From positions 21,020 through 85,019 of the forward strand of contig NZ_LYBV02000041.1 in the NCBI RefSeq assembly GCF_001660705.2: a stretch of DNA of 64,000 nt, read 5' to 3'. The notes beneath the pieces were generated by a model that worked only from the letters and a program-made list of their open reading frames with translations, did not search any database and was not told where the DNA came from. This stretch comes from Saccharicrinis aurantiacus. GTDB taxonomy: Bacteria > Bacteroidota > Bacteroidia > Bacteroidales > Marinilabiliaceae. This document shows, in pieces, positions 37,544 to 47,200 of this stretch (positions are counted from its first letter, which is position 1; every line of letters starts with the position of its first letter). The translations under genes and the position numbers were made by a program.

Positions 37544-37912
37544 ATGAATGTGATAACAATAGAATCAGAAGCCTATCAGGCTCTCTTGGATAAAATAGAT
37601 TCTCTTTCCCAAACCATGCTTGAGCAACATAAGGCTATAAATTTTGACGAAGCCTGGGTTGATAGTGGAGATATTTGTTCTATCCTAAAAATTAGCCCTC
37701 GCACTTTACAACGCCTACGATCTAAAGGCGAGATCACGTATTCTTTCATAGGTAAAAAAGCCTACTATACTTTATCAGAAGTCAGTCGATTGCTCGAGAG
37801 CCGCATCGTTCGCAGTCATATACAAACTATTGATGGACTTAGTAAATTGTATACAGACCGCCTTAATGGTATTCGTGAAAGGAAAAACAATAGGGGTAAT
37901 CCTAATCAATAA
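37544..37912 (+). CDS. Helix-turn-helix domain protein (excisionase/HTH_17-like)
   Basis: 122 residues. An N-terminal coiled helix (~10-35) is followed by WVDSGDICSILKISPRTLQRLRSKGEI and YSFIGKKAYYTLSEVSRLLES, the winged HTH_17 fold used by excisionases and by small regulators in Bacteroidota integrative elements. It is 8 bp upstream of the DUF4406 gene and likely co-transcribed. Role may be recombination directionality or regulation of the island. Confidence 0.75.
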   Translation: MNVITIESEAYQALLDKIDSLSQTMLEQHKAINFDEAWVDSGDICSILKISPRTLQRLRSKGEITYSFIGKKAYYTLSEVSRLLESRIVRSHIQTIDGLSKLYTDRLNGIRERKNNRGNPNQ

Positions 37913-37920
37913 ATGGGTGT

Positions 37921-38232
37921 ATGATTATTTACATATCTGGTATTAACCATGAAACGGATATGTGTGCACTCAATCAATTAAAGATTGATTTATTGGATTT
38001 GGGCTGCACACTTATTATCCCTGAAGAAAAAGAGCTTGATAAACTCACATGGTCTGAAAATATAAGCTTGCGTTTGAGTTTCATTAATAGTTGTAGGATA
38101 ATATACATGCTTCCAAGTTGGAGGGAGAGTCTTATCGCTCGTATTGAACTTACAGCAGCAATGGATACTGAGAAACTTCTCTGTTTCTCATTGAAAGAAA
38201 TCAAAGATTTAATAACCACCCTTGACAGCTAG
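37921..38232 (+). CDS. DUF4406-like small protein
   Basis: 103 residues. It opens IIYISGIN and continues with LGCTLIIPEEKE, then CRIIYMLPSWRESLIARIE, the pattern of the DUF4406 / nucleoside deoxyribosyltransferase-like fold (a Rossmann-like small domain, with the W-x-x-S-x-x-A-x-x-E segment typical). Phages and mobile elements often carry it; biochemical role not established. It is followed by a strong terminator before the primase gene. Confidence 0.7.
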   Translation: MIIYISGINHETDMCALNQLKIDLLDLGCTLIIPEEKELDKLTWSENISLRLSFINSCRIIYMLPSWRESLIARIELTAAMDTEKLLCFSLKEIKDLITTLDS

Positions 38233-38241
38233 ATTGGTTTT

Positions 38242-38275
38242 GGTGGAGTTGTACAAGGGCAGCTCCACCTTTTTT
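38242..38275 (+). terminator. Intrinsic terminator between DUF4406 gene and primase
   Basis: GGTGGAGTTG/CAGCTCCACC (one G-T wobble) with an 8-nt loop is followed by T6. It ends only 20 bp before the primase ATG, so it may act as an attenuator for that gene. Confidence 0.75.
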
Positions 38276-38294
38276 ATTTAGAATAAGTAGCCTA

Positions 38295-41200
38295 ATGGAT
38301 GCAAATACAATAATAGAACATATAAATGGAGATATACTAACCGTTATTTCTAATTTTATTGAACTCAAAAAGTCCGGAACCAATTACAAAGCCTGTTGTC
38401 CATTTCATAATGAGAAAACAGCATCGTTTATGGTTAATCCTGCCAAAGGGATCTTTAAATGTTTTGGATGTGATAAGGGCGGTAATGCCATCGAGTTTAT
38501 TAAACAACACGAGGGTGTAGAATTTAAAGAGGCGGTCGAGATAGGAGCAAAGAAACTTAATGTTTCATTTGAATGGAAGCCCAGTACTAAATTCGATGAA
38601 GCTAAATATAGACATCTCGAGAGTCTGCACATTGCATGTAATATAGTAGAGTGTTTCTTTACTGATAATTTGAATCACAATAAAGCTCAGAACTATATAA
38701 AACAACGTAATCTAGTTATTCCTAACGGTGATAGTTTTAGCATTGGTTATGCGCCCGATGGTAATGCTTTGTTGGCATATGCTAGGGAAAAAGGGCTTAA
38801 AACAGAAATATTAGAAGATATTGGCGTACTAAAAAGTAATGAGAAAGGTATTTATGACTTTCTAAGAAACCGCTTGATATTTCCTATCTCTAATTCAACA
38901 GGACAAACCATTGCTTTTGCTGGGCGTGACTTAAACGAGAATCCAAAAATAAAGTACCTCAATACACCAGAAAGTACCATCTATGTAAAGGGAAACGAGT
39001 TGTATGGATTAAATGCCGCTCGTTTTGCCATAAGGAATGAAGAGCGAGTTTATATTGCCGAAGGATATTCAGATGTGCTCAGGATGCATTCCATTGGCGT
39101 AATCAATACTGTTGCTTCTGGAGGAACTGCATTAACCTCAGCACAAGCTAAATTATTAAAACGATATACCAACAAAGCAACACTCATTTACGATGGAGAT
39201 GCTGCAGGATTAAGAGCAACAGACAGAAATGCAGAAATACTCATTAAAAACCAGTTTCATGTATCGGTAATTATTTTACCAGAGAGGCAAGATCCAGACT
39301 CCTTATTTAAAAGTAAGGATGTGTTTCTCGAATATAATGAGAAGCAGACGGATTACATCATCTTTAAAACGGCTCAATATACCGAAAAGTCAAGTTCAGA
39401 TCCTGTATTCAAGTCTGAAGCCATAAAGCGTATATCAAAACTCATTGCCAATTACGATAAAACAAAACAAGAAGTATATATTGAGTTTGCTGCAGATCAA
39501 ATTAAGCCTAAAAAGGCATGGCAGGATGCCGTAAAGGAATTGTGTAAGGATGAACCTAAAAGGTCGCAGCAGTATACCATACCTAAAGATGTCAGTTTAA
39601 ATGAATTTAATAGATGGGGCTTCTATGTTGAGAATAACTGTTATGTATTCCGCAATAAAAAAGGTGATGACTATGTAACACATTCTAATTTTGTGATGGC
39701 TCCACTTTTTCATATTGAAAGCCCCATAAATGCCAAACGTTTATACGAGATAAAGAACCGTCATAACTTGGTTAAAATAATGGAACTTCCACAAAGAGAC
39801 CTGGTGAGCATCACTGCATTCAAATTGCAAATAGAATCATTGGGAAATTTCTTGTGGACAGGAGGGGAGAGCGAACTCAATAAACTAAAAGCCTGGCTTT
39901 ACGAAAAGACAAAAAGTTGCAAGGAAATTACGCAAATGGGTTGGCAGCGTGAAGGTTTCTTTTGTTGGGGTAATGGCATCTTCGATGGCGATAAGTTTAT
40001 AAAAGCCGATAGATATGGAATTGTACAGCACATCTCAAAGTACTTCTATATTCCTGCCTGTTCCGAAATTTATGAAACGGATGATACACTATTTGAATTT
40101 GAGCGCCATTTTATTCATAACGAAGGAAACATTACGCTTTACGAGTATGCGCAAAAATATACAGCTGTATTTGCCGAAAATGGCATTGTAACCCTATCGT
40201 TCTATTTTGCCTGTTTGTTTATGGATATCATCTCTAAACGCTTTGACAAGTTTCCCATTTTAAACATGTATGGCCAAAAAGGATCAGGGAAAAATACCTG
40301 TGCCGAAAGTATTCTGTATATGTATGGCCGCAAAGGAAAAGTACCCAATCTTCACAATTCAAGTAAACCATCCATTGCCGACCATGTAGCATCTAGTGCT
40401 AATGCAGTTTGTGTTTTAGATGAGTACCGAAACGATCTAGAAATGGAGAAGCGAGAACTATTAAAAGGCTTTTGGGATAAGACTGGACGAACTCGCATGA
40501 ACATGGATAAGGACAAGAAAAAGGAAACCTCAAAAGTAAGCCAGGGAATCATAGTCTGTGGTCAGCAAATTGCAACGGCTGATATTGCCTTATTTAGTCG
40601 TTTTATAGCCTTGGGTTTCTCTAAAACCACTTTCTCTTTCGAGGAGAAAAAGCTCTTTGAAGAGCTGGAGCAAATCAACAAACAAGGACTTACTCAAATA
40701 ACCCATCAGTTACTCAAACACAGAGAAACCTTTGCAAAGAACTACAATAAAACAGTAAATGCTGTAAGTGTTCAGTTTCGTGAGCTTCTGGGAACAACTA
40801 CCATCGAAACCCGAATCTTTAATAATTGGCTCACCATAGCTTCTGCCTATGCAACCGTAGCACATATTGTAGAACTTCCATTCAAGTACAACGACATCAT
40901 TCAGTTATTTACACAAATGATGATTACACAAAACAAAGAAACCGCACGTAACGACGATTTGGGTATCTTCTGGAAAACTGTACAATATCTGATCAGTTCA
41001 AATATGCTGTTTGAAGGAGGAGATTATAAGATAGTTTATGCCGATAAAATAATCCGAACCTTTAAAGAGAATGGATCTTGGCAAAAGAGCGATATCATAT
41101 TAAAAGAGGCAGAAAATGTTCTATACTTATCCGTTAGTAGAGTATTTAGTTTATACAAATCACAAGCATTAAGAGAAGGGGATAAGCCACTGCCTGATGC

Positions 41201-41399
41201 AACCGTAGAATACTACCTAAGAAATAGTCCTGCTTTTATATGCGATACCAAGAAGGTTAGTTTTAAAAAGATTGATGCCAAAACAGGTTGCCAAGAATTC
41301 GATGAATTAGGTAACAAAAGGTTTACCAGTACAACTGCTTTTGTATTTCATCTCGACATGCTTAATGTAAGCATTGAGGTCCCTAATAGAGGCACTTAA
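38295..41399 (+). CDS. Primase-helicase (CHC2 zinc finger, TOPRIM, P-loop ATPase)
   Basis: 1034 residues. The N-terminus has a CHC2 zinc-binding domain (CCPFHNEKTASF ... FKCFGCDKGGNAIEF, ~35-75). A DnaG-like catalytic core follows, with TOPRIM (VYIAEGYSDVLRMH, ~250; LIYDGDAAG, ~295). The C-terminal half contains a P-loop (MYGQKGSGKNT, ~660) and VCVLDEYRND as Walker B (~705), consistent with a helicase/ATPase. Such fusions replicate plasmids, phages and integrative elements autonomously from the host primase. The iteron-like repeats directly downstream fit a replication module. Confidence 0.88.
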   Translation: MDANTIIEHINGDILTVISNFIELKKSGTNYKACCPFHNEKTASFMVNPAKGIFKCFGCDKGGNAIEFIKQHEGVEFKEAVEIGAKKLNVSFEWKPSTKFDEAKYRHLESLHIACNIVECFFTDNLNHNKAQNYIKQRNLVIPNGDSFSIGYAPDGNALLAYAREKGLKTEILEDIGVLKSNEKGIYDFLRNRLIFPISNSTGQTIAFAGRDLNENPKIKYLNTPESTIYVKGNELYGLNAARFAIRNEERVYIAEGYSDVLRMHSIGVINTVASGGTALTSAQAKLLKRYTNKATLIYDGDAAGLRATDRNAEILIKNQFHVSVIILPERQDPDSLFKSKDVFLEYNEKQTDYIIFKTAQYTEKSSSDPVFKSEAIKRISKLIANYDKTKQEVYIEFAADQIKPKKAWQDAVKELCKDEPKRSQQYTIPKDVSLNEFNRWGFYVENNCYVFRNKKGDDYVTHSNFVMAPLFHIESPINAKRLYEIKNRHNLVKIMELPQRDLVSITAFKLQIESLGNFLWTGGESELNKLKAWLYEKTKSCKEITQMGWQREGFFCWGNGIFDGDKFIKADRYGIVQHISKYFYIPACSEIYETDDTLFEFERHFIHNEGNITLYEYAQKYTAVFAENGIVTLSFYFACLFMDIISKRFDKFPILNMYGQKGSGKNTCAESILYMYGRKGKVPNLHNSSKPSIADHVASSANAVCVLDEYRNDLEMEKRELLKGFWDKTGRTRMNMDKDKKKETSKVSQGIIVCGQQIATADIALFSRFIALGFSKTTFSFEEKKLFEELEQINKQGLTQITHQLLKHRETFAKNYNKTVNAVSVQFRELLGTTTIETRIFNNWLTIASAYATVAHIVELPFKYNDIIQLFTQMMITQNKETARNDDLGIFWKTVQYLISSNMLFEGGDYKIVYADKIIRTFKENGSWQKSDIILKEAENVLYLSVSRVFSLYKSQALREGDKPLPDATVEYYLRNSPAFICDTKKVSFKKIDAKTGCQEFDELGNKRFTSTTAFVFHLDMLNVSIEVPNRGT

Positions 41400-41425
41400 A
41401 AAGCCAAGGTCAACTTCAAATATAT

Positions 41426-41466
41426 AAACGAGAGTTTCTAAAAATAGAGGCTCTCGTTTTTTTAGT
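41426..41466 (+). terminator. Intrinsic terminator of the primase gene
   Basis: AAACGAGAG/CTCTCGTTT flanks a 16-nt loop and is followed by a T-rich run. Confidence 0.75.
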
Positions 41467-41529
41467 TTAAGGTAGAAAGAATAGTTAGTTGGACTTTCCA
41501 CCCAAAATCCGAAATACTCTACCAATATT

Positions 41530-41820
41530 AGTTACTTAGGGTACTTATATTACTTAAAAAGGTATTACTAATTAATTATCAATAAGTTATTGTGTGTTTT
41601 GTAACGGTGGGTGGTTACTTGCAGTTACTTAGGCTTACTTAGTAATTAGGTATTTTTAATAGTACTTACTTAGTTACTTAGAAAATAAAGGATTGCTAAA
41701 AAATGTAATCGTCAATAAACTAATCCTTTAACCCGACTAAGTAAGCTAAGTAATGTAAGGCTAGTAAAATATATGTTCTTTATAGATTTGCACATCCATT
41801 ATTAATTCTCAATAAGTTAT
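41530..41820. repeat. Iteron-like TTACTTAG repeats and flanking 20-bp direct repeat
   Basis: At least five copies of (A/G)TTACTTAG or close variants occur at 41531, 41614, 41624, 41634 and 41664-41681 on the plus strand, and two inverted copies CTAAGTAA lie at 41737 and 41746. A 20-bp direct repeat with one mismatch (41571-41590 and 41801-41820, ATTAATTMTCAATAAGTTAT) brackets most of them. Dense short directed repeats next to a primase-helicase gene are the usual look of a replication origin. Confidence 0.55.
41783..41790 (+). promoter_or_regulatory. -7 box for the small-gene operon at 41860
   Basis: TAGATTTG matches TAnnTTTG, 70 bp upstream of the ATG at 41860. Confidence 0.35.
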
Positions 41821-41859
41821 CTTTACATCATAGCTGTCAGGGGTATAATTGTATAAATT

Positions 41860-42081
41860 ATGCGCCAAAATTCTTATTGTACTAAACAAGTAGTCTTTCA
41901 ATTTGGGCAATATCTGGAAAAGTATCTTAGATATAGTCTGAACATAGGGTTAGGACATCTTCATATCCAAAAAAGCTTTAAAAAGCAGTCTCAAGCACTT
42001 AAAATATACACTACAACACTGCTTTTAGCATTATTGCAAGCACATTACTGTTCTTCTTTCAACCCAAACACAGCATTATGA
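41860..42081 (+). CDS. Small hypothetical protein
   Basis: 73 residues, basic in the first half (YLEKYLRYSLNIGLG, SFKKQSQALK) with a hydrophobic C-terminal stretch (TTTLLLALLQAHYC). No family recognised. Its stop overlaps the start of the DUF4248 gene by ATGA, which argues for translational coupling and thus for being real. Confidence 0.5.
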   Translation: MRQNSYCTKQVVFQFGQYLEKYLRYSLNIGLGHLHIQKSFKKQSQALKIYTTTLLLALLQAHYCSSFNPNTAL

Positions 42082-42311
42082 TAGTCCAACGAACCATATT
42101 AAAACAGGATTTGGTTAAAAAACTTTATCCGAATAGCGTTTCAGTTGATGCAGCAATGCAACAGCTAAGACGAGATATAAAATTATGTCCTGAATTAAAG
42201 GAGCAAATAGCAAATTCTGGACACAACAAACGCCATTATTATAACAAACAACAACTTCTCTTAATCTTAAAACATTTTTGTATAACACTTGAAGAATTTG
42301 AACAACTATGA
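42078..42311 (+). CDS. DUF4248-family protein
   Basis: 77 residues: LVKKLYPNSVSVDAAMQQLRRDI followed by CPELKEQIANSG and a C-terminal HYYNKQQLLLILKHF. This matches DUF4248, small proteins found widely in Bacteroidales genomes and their mobile elements, predicted HTH-like. It overlaps both neighbours by ATGA, forming a tight three-gene unit. Confidence 0.7.
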   Translation: MIVQRTILKQDLVKKLYPNSVSVDAAMQQLRRDIKLCPELKEQIANSGHNKRHYYNKQQLLLILKHFCITLEEFEQL

Positions 42312-42557
42312 TGTATTTTAGTGATATTACCAATTTAGAACAAGCTAAACAACACTATCGAACATTAGCAAAGCAATTGCATCCAGACAAGGGTGGAACT
42401 GCCATTGAGAGAATTAGGTAGGCTTGCCAAGGTGCTAATAAAAAAGCAAGTGCCACAAGAATATTTAAAGCTCAAGATTCAAGAGACAGCTTCTCCATTA
42501 CAAAAAAGTTTATTAGGTGACATTGTAGGTATACTAGATAGTATCCATAAGGTGTAG
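42308..42557 (+). pseudogene. Broken J-domain (DnaJ-like) gene
   Basis: ATG at 42308 (ATGA overlap with the preceding stop) begins a J-domain with helix II and the diagnostic HPDKGG (YRTLAKQLHPDKGGT), but the frame stops at 42421 after 37 codons. Another frame (+1) then remains open through ELGRLAKVLIKKQVPQEYLKL to a stop at 42555-42557. A frameshift, probably with loss of the J-domain's helix III-IV region, explains this. Confidence 0.6.
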
Positions 42558-42932
42558 GATTTGATATTTATTACTTTTTCTCACTATATAGTGCGTTATT
42601 TTTCTAAATTTGACATTGTTTGACGTAGGAGCAATAGACCTTTGTCAGGAAATGCCAGATACTATGGAAAATAATGCAATTATATGACTTAATTTGTTAT
42701 TTTCTCAAACTAGAAAGTAGTAAGAATGACATAATACCTTTAGTTGAGGTAATTCAGTAATTGCTGCAAAAAGAACTAAAAGAAAATAAACGAAACTAAT
42801 AAATAACTCAATATCTTGATAGGAACTAGGACATGGTTGATGCTTTATAAATTAAAGAAATACAAAGAAAGTGTCAAATCTCTTAATGAACCGGCAAGTA
42901 TTGTGAAATATTATGGATAATTAAATTCTAAA
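42558..42932. other. Leader region of the BREX operon
   Basis: About 375 bp. It holds the probable BREX promoter (42582-42612). A tiny plus-strand frame near 42675-42760 (MQLYDLICYFLKLESS) is stopped by TAA and continues in frame as LLQKELKENKRN; this may be a degenerate small gene. The rest is AT-rich without recognisable genes. Confidence 0.35.
42582..42612 (+). promoter_or_regulatory. Candidate BREX promoter with palindromic operator
   Basis: TAAATTTG (42605-42612) fits the -7 consensus. A perfect 12-bp palindrome CACTATATAGTG (42582-42593) lies 11 bp upstream of it, where a repressor would block RNA polymerase. The leader to brxA would be ~310 nt. Confidence 0.4.
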
Positions 42933-43706
42933 GTGAAATATAACGGAGATATAAACTCATTAGGAGGGATTCAGGATTACCACATGATACATGAGGCCCT
43001 GAGGAGTAATGTGTGTGGAGAAACGAACTTGAAAGAGAGGATGATTAAGGATAATATCTTTGGAATACGTACAGAGGAAGGAAGAGGTCGATTTTACCGT
43101 GGAATCAAATCTACTATTCTTAGTTTTAAGAATAATAACCATTCAGATATTTATCACTCCTTTTTTAATAATATAGACAATAGTTTACCTTATAACTTTC
43201 TAATATTTTGGCAACTAAGTTTAAACAATAAGCTTTTTCGGATTCTTACAGAGCAATTGTATTTGAAATATTACTTCAATGGTAAAACAACAATTACAGG
43301 TGAAGATGTAAATTCGTTTATCAGTCATTTGAAAGAGATTGACGCTGAGTTTAAGGCCTTAAATTGGACTAAGAAAACAATTGGCCCTATTGCATCTAAA
43401 TATTTGACCATATTGAGGAAGTTAGGATTTTTAGAAGGAGTACAAAAAAAGCAATTAAAGCATGTTCAAGTATCGGATAATGTTTTGGCAGTTTATTTAC
43501 ATTTGCTCAAAGCTGCTTATCCGGAGGCCAACAATATATTGAATCATGAGTTTCAACCTTTTTCATTTATAGCCCCTGAGAGTTTTGCTGAAAGAATAAA
43601 AAGAGTTGCTCAAAAAGGCCTGATTGATATGTCTTATTCGGGTACAAGTTTATCAGTACAGTCCAAAATTAACTTTAAAGATTTAGCCAATGGCATTTAC
43701 AACTGA
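42933..43706 (+). CDS. brxA: BREX protein BrxA (DUF1819)
   Basis: 257 residues starting at GTG. The opening YNGDINSLGG plus NIFGIRTEEGRGRFYRGIKSTIL (~residues 38-60) is the conserved N-terminal pattern of BrxA/DUF1819, a small all-helical DNA-binding protein required for type 1 BREX. The GTG start is preferred because these first residues are part of the family pattern; the next in-frame ATG (17th codon) would delete them. It is the first BREX gene and overlaps brxB by 17 bp. Confidence 0.85.
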   Translation: MKYNGDINSLGGIQDYHMIHEALRSNVCGETNLKERMIKDNIFGIRTEEGRGRFYRGIKSTILSFKNNNHSDIYHSFFNNIDNSLPYNFLIFWQLSLNNKLFRILTEQLYLKYYFNGKTTITGEDVNSFISHLKEIDAEFKALNWTKKTIGPIASKYLTILRKLGFLEGVQKKQLKHVQVSDNVLAVYLHLLKAAYPEANNILNHEFQPFSFIAPESFAERIKRVAQKGLIDMSYSGTSLSVQSKINFKDLANGIYN

Positions 43707-44247
43707 CCATAAAGCCAAGTTTGACAATTTAAAAGTCAGCCTTGAAACAACGAATAGAGAGCAGTTAAGACGTACTGCCAACGGAGGTAACAGTATTCTT
43801 TTTGCCTATCCACCGGAAGAAGAAGACTTATACCATGCTAAAATGTTGGAGTTAAATAGTGAGGAAAACTTCTCCTACATAGATATTGCAAAATTGCTTG
43901 TAGAATTTATTAACGAAGATGGTTGGAATAATTTTGAGAGTTACTATAAAGACTTTGCCGACACGCCCCATCTCATCTTTAATTCTGATGACGAAGAATC
44001 TGATTTAATGGATTTAATAGTTGAACAGATTGCTATAGCAGAAGAGCAAAATAAAATACCCGTTCTTATAAGAACAGGAGCTTTGTATGGTACAGGTATT
44101 GAAAACAATAATATCATGGAACATAAAACGGTTATGGCATTAAAACACCCATTAATCATTTTTTATCCTGCAAAAATTGAGAACGACCATTTATACTTTC
44201 TAAATTTTAAACCTTCATCAAGATATAGATGTACGGTTATTGAATAA
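43690..44247 (+). CDS. brxB: BREX protein BrxB (DUF1788)
   Basis: 185 residues. Patterns ANGGNSILFAYPPEEEDLYHA (~29-49) and the C-terminal HPLIIFYPAKIENDHLYFLNFKPSSRYRC are typical of DUF1788, and PVLIRTGALYG lies between. BrxB is an essential BREX core component whose precise role is not settled. It sits in canonical order between brxA (17-bp overlap) and brxC (7-bp gap). Confidence 0.9.
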   Translation: MAFTTDHKAKFDNLKVSLETTNREQLRRTANGGNSILFAYPPEEEDLYHAKMLELNSEENFSYIDIAKLLVEFINEDGWNNFESYYKDFADTPHLIFNSDDEESDLMDLIVEQIAIAEEQNKIPVLIRTGALYGTGIENNNIMEHKTVMALKHPLIIFYPAKIENDHLYFLNFKPSSRYRCTVIE

Positions 44248-44254
44248 TTGAATC

Positions 44255-47200
44255 ATGACAGCAATAAAAGATATACTAAGATTAGACCTTCAGGAAGATA
44301 TTAAAAATGTAATCGACTTGGAAGATAAGTCTGAGAATGAAATCCAGGCTGAAATTGAATCCTACATTATTACTGATGGTTTAGGAAAACATTTATCAAA
44401 ATTCGTCTCGCAATATACAAGCAACATTAAAGAAACTGGTGTTTGGCTTTCTGGATTTTACGGCTCTGGTAAGTCTTATTTCGGTAAAATGTTGGGCTAT
44501 CTGGTAGATAACCCAACCATTAACGGAACACCTGCAAGAGACAGGTTTATTCCCCGGTTAAATGGAGTAGCCAATCAAAGTTTAATCGAAAATGATATAA
44601 GGAAACTCGATACCGTTAAAAGTAAAGTTATATTCCTGGATATTGCTAAGCAAAATACTGACAATGGACTAGCCTTTACCTTGTTTTCAAATTTTTTGAA
44701 AAGCCTGGGGTTTAGAGACGACCGCTATGGTTATATGGAATATGAGCTTTTTATCGAGGGTAAATACGACTTTTTAAAAGAAAAAGCCAAAGAATTATTT
44801 GAAAAAGATTGGGAAGAAATCAAGAAAAGTAATCGTGAAATAGCCAGAGCCATGCGTAGAGTTTATGCAGCGATGGATTATAGCGATGCCGAATATGAAG
44901 ACACTCAAAATACTTATAGTTTTGCCATCCAAAATTTTGATTCCGACAGATTTAAGCAAGAATTAGAAAAGTATCTGGTAAAGTACAGTGATAAAACCAT
45001 TGTGTTTGTATTTGATGAAGCTAGTGAGGCCATTAGCCAAGGTAAGTTTAAGCTAACCGATTTACAGGCGATAAGTGAGAGTTTATCAAGTATCAGTAAA
45101 AAAGTTTGGACTATTGCCATTGCCCAGGAGAAACTAGATGATGTAATTAATAATGCAAACATCAATAAAGCTCAACTTAATAAAGTTACAGACCGTTTTA
45201 AAACTAAAATGCATCTGGAATCGACAGAGGTTGATGTGATTATTCGGAACAGGTTATTACTTAAAAAAGAAAATGCATTTAACGAATTGGTTACCTATTA
45301 CCAAAAAAATGAAGGCTTAGTAAATGATGCAACCAACCTAAAATCTACTTTCCCTACCAAGGTTAAGGATGCTGAACAATTTGCAACGTATTACCCATTT
45401 CACAAATACCAATTCGATTTACTCCAAAAATTCTTATTCAGTTCAAATGCTTTGGTAGCTACACAAATAGCAGCAAGGGGTATGATTATTACCACTTTTG
45501 ATGTACTAAGAAAAGAACTAAGAGATAAAGGGCTTTATGAATTCACAACAGCTCATGATTTGTGTACAGAGGCACAAACAGCACCTCCTGCCGATTTAGT
45601 AAACAAATACAGTATTGCAAAAAGTATTATTGATAATGCTGAGCTTAATGTAAATGGTGAGAAGTTATTAAAAACACTTCATTTTATTAATTCGGCTGAA
45701 ATTATATCTCCTACCATAGAGAATATAACCAAGAATTATATTCGATATATTGGTTCTTACTATGAATTAAAGCCACTTATCGAGAAATCACTCGGATTAT
45801 TAGTTGATGCAAAATTATTGCTAGTTTCCAATAACAACTACAAAATCACCTCTAACCTTGAAGGAAAGTTATTGGAAGAAATGAAGGATTTTGATGTGGA
45901 ACTATTCATCAAAAAACGAGAGTTAGTTACTTATTTAAAGAAACTAACCATCTTCCGTCAAGTATCAACTATTAATGATGATTCGGTGGCATATAATTTT
46001 AATATTCTTACGGATTTAGATGATGAGATCATTCCTTCCGGGAATAAGAATTTAAAAATTACAGCTTACAGCCTTTTCAATATTAATGAAGAGAGACAGG
46101 GCTTTGTTGAAAGCCTTAAAATGGATACACAATACAGCAAAGACCTTATTACTTTAATTCCTGACAATAGCAAGTTTAATGAGATTGACCATTTGTTGGA
46201 AGAAGTGAAACGCTATGGTTATATGGAAGATAAGTATAGCAATGACGATGACAGTAATAAACGTCAAATTATTCGTGATTTTTCAACCATTAAAGATGAA
46301 AAAGAAAAGGACTTAATAACTCTTATTGAAGCTGCATATACCAATGGTTCTTTAGTTTATCTGTTTGATGAAAGCTTGTTGAATAAAGATAACTTTAAAG
46401 GTACAGTAAATGAGGTTCAGCGTAAGTTAATTAAGAATATATATACAAAGAGACTAAGTAGCCAATTATCAGAAGGCATTGGACCTAAACTGTTAAGTGA
46501 ATCTAGCGATGATAAATTACATCGCTTCTTTTCAGGCGATGAGTTTAAGTTTTTCGATACCAAAGGAAACTTTACTGGCGACCACCTAAAAGTTGTTGAA
46601 GAAGTTACCTCAAAATTTAATAACAAATATATTGATGGTAAAAGCTTAGAAGATGCACTTTCTATTGCTCCTTGGGGATATGCTTTTGGTACAATCTCAA
46701 CCGTATTAGCCGTGTTATTCAGGGCAGGTAGATTGGTTGTGAATTATAACAATACAGAATATTTTTCGCATAATGATAAATCTGCTCATGAAGTTTTTGC
46801 CACAAGTACACGCTTTAAATCGGCACGTTTTAAGTCAATTACCAAAACCTTAAATGCTTCCCAAAAGAACCTTCTGGTTCAAACCCTTTTAGATTTAGAT
46901 TTTGAAAAGCACACTAATAAGAAACTGGGTTGGAATGTAAGCGATTTCGAGGCTTCTGATGCCATAACACAGTTGGCTGAGCACTTCATAACCTCCTTAA
47001 GTACACTAAAAAATACCCAGGCTGATTTCAATAAGCTCTTCTCAAAAATTTGGGAACAAAAAGATACTTTACAACGATATTCATCGAAAACAACAGAAGC
47101 TAATTATATTGAAAAGGCAGAAGATTTTCTTTTGGGTAAAGATGAATATAGTAAAGCTATTAAAGCCATTGTTAAGGCCGAGAAATTTATAAAGAAGAAT

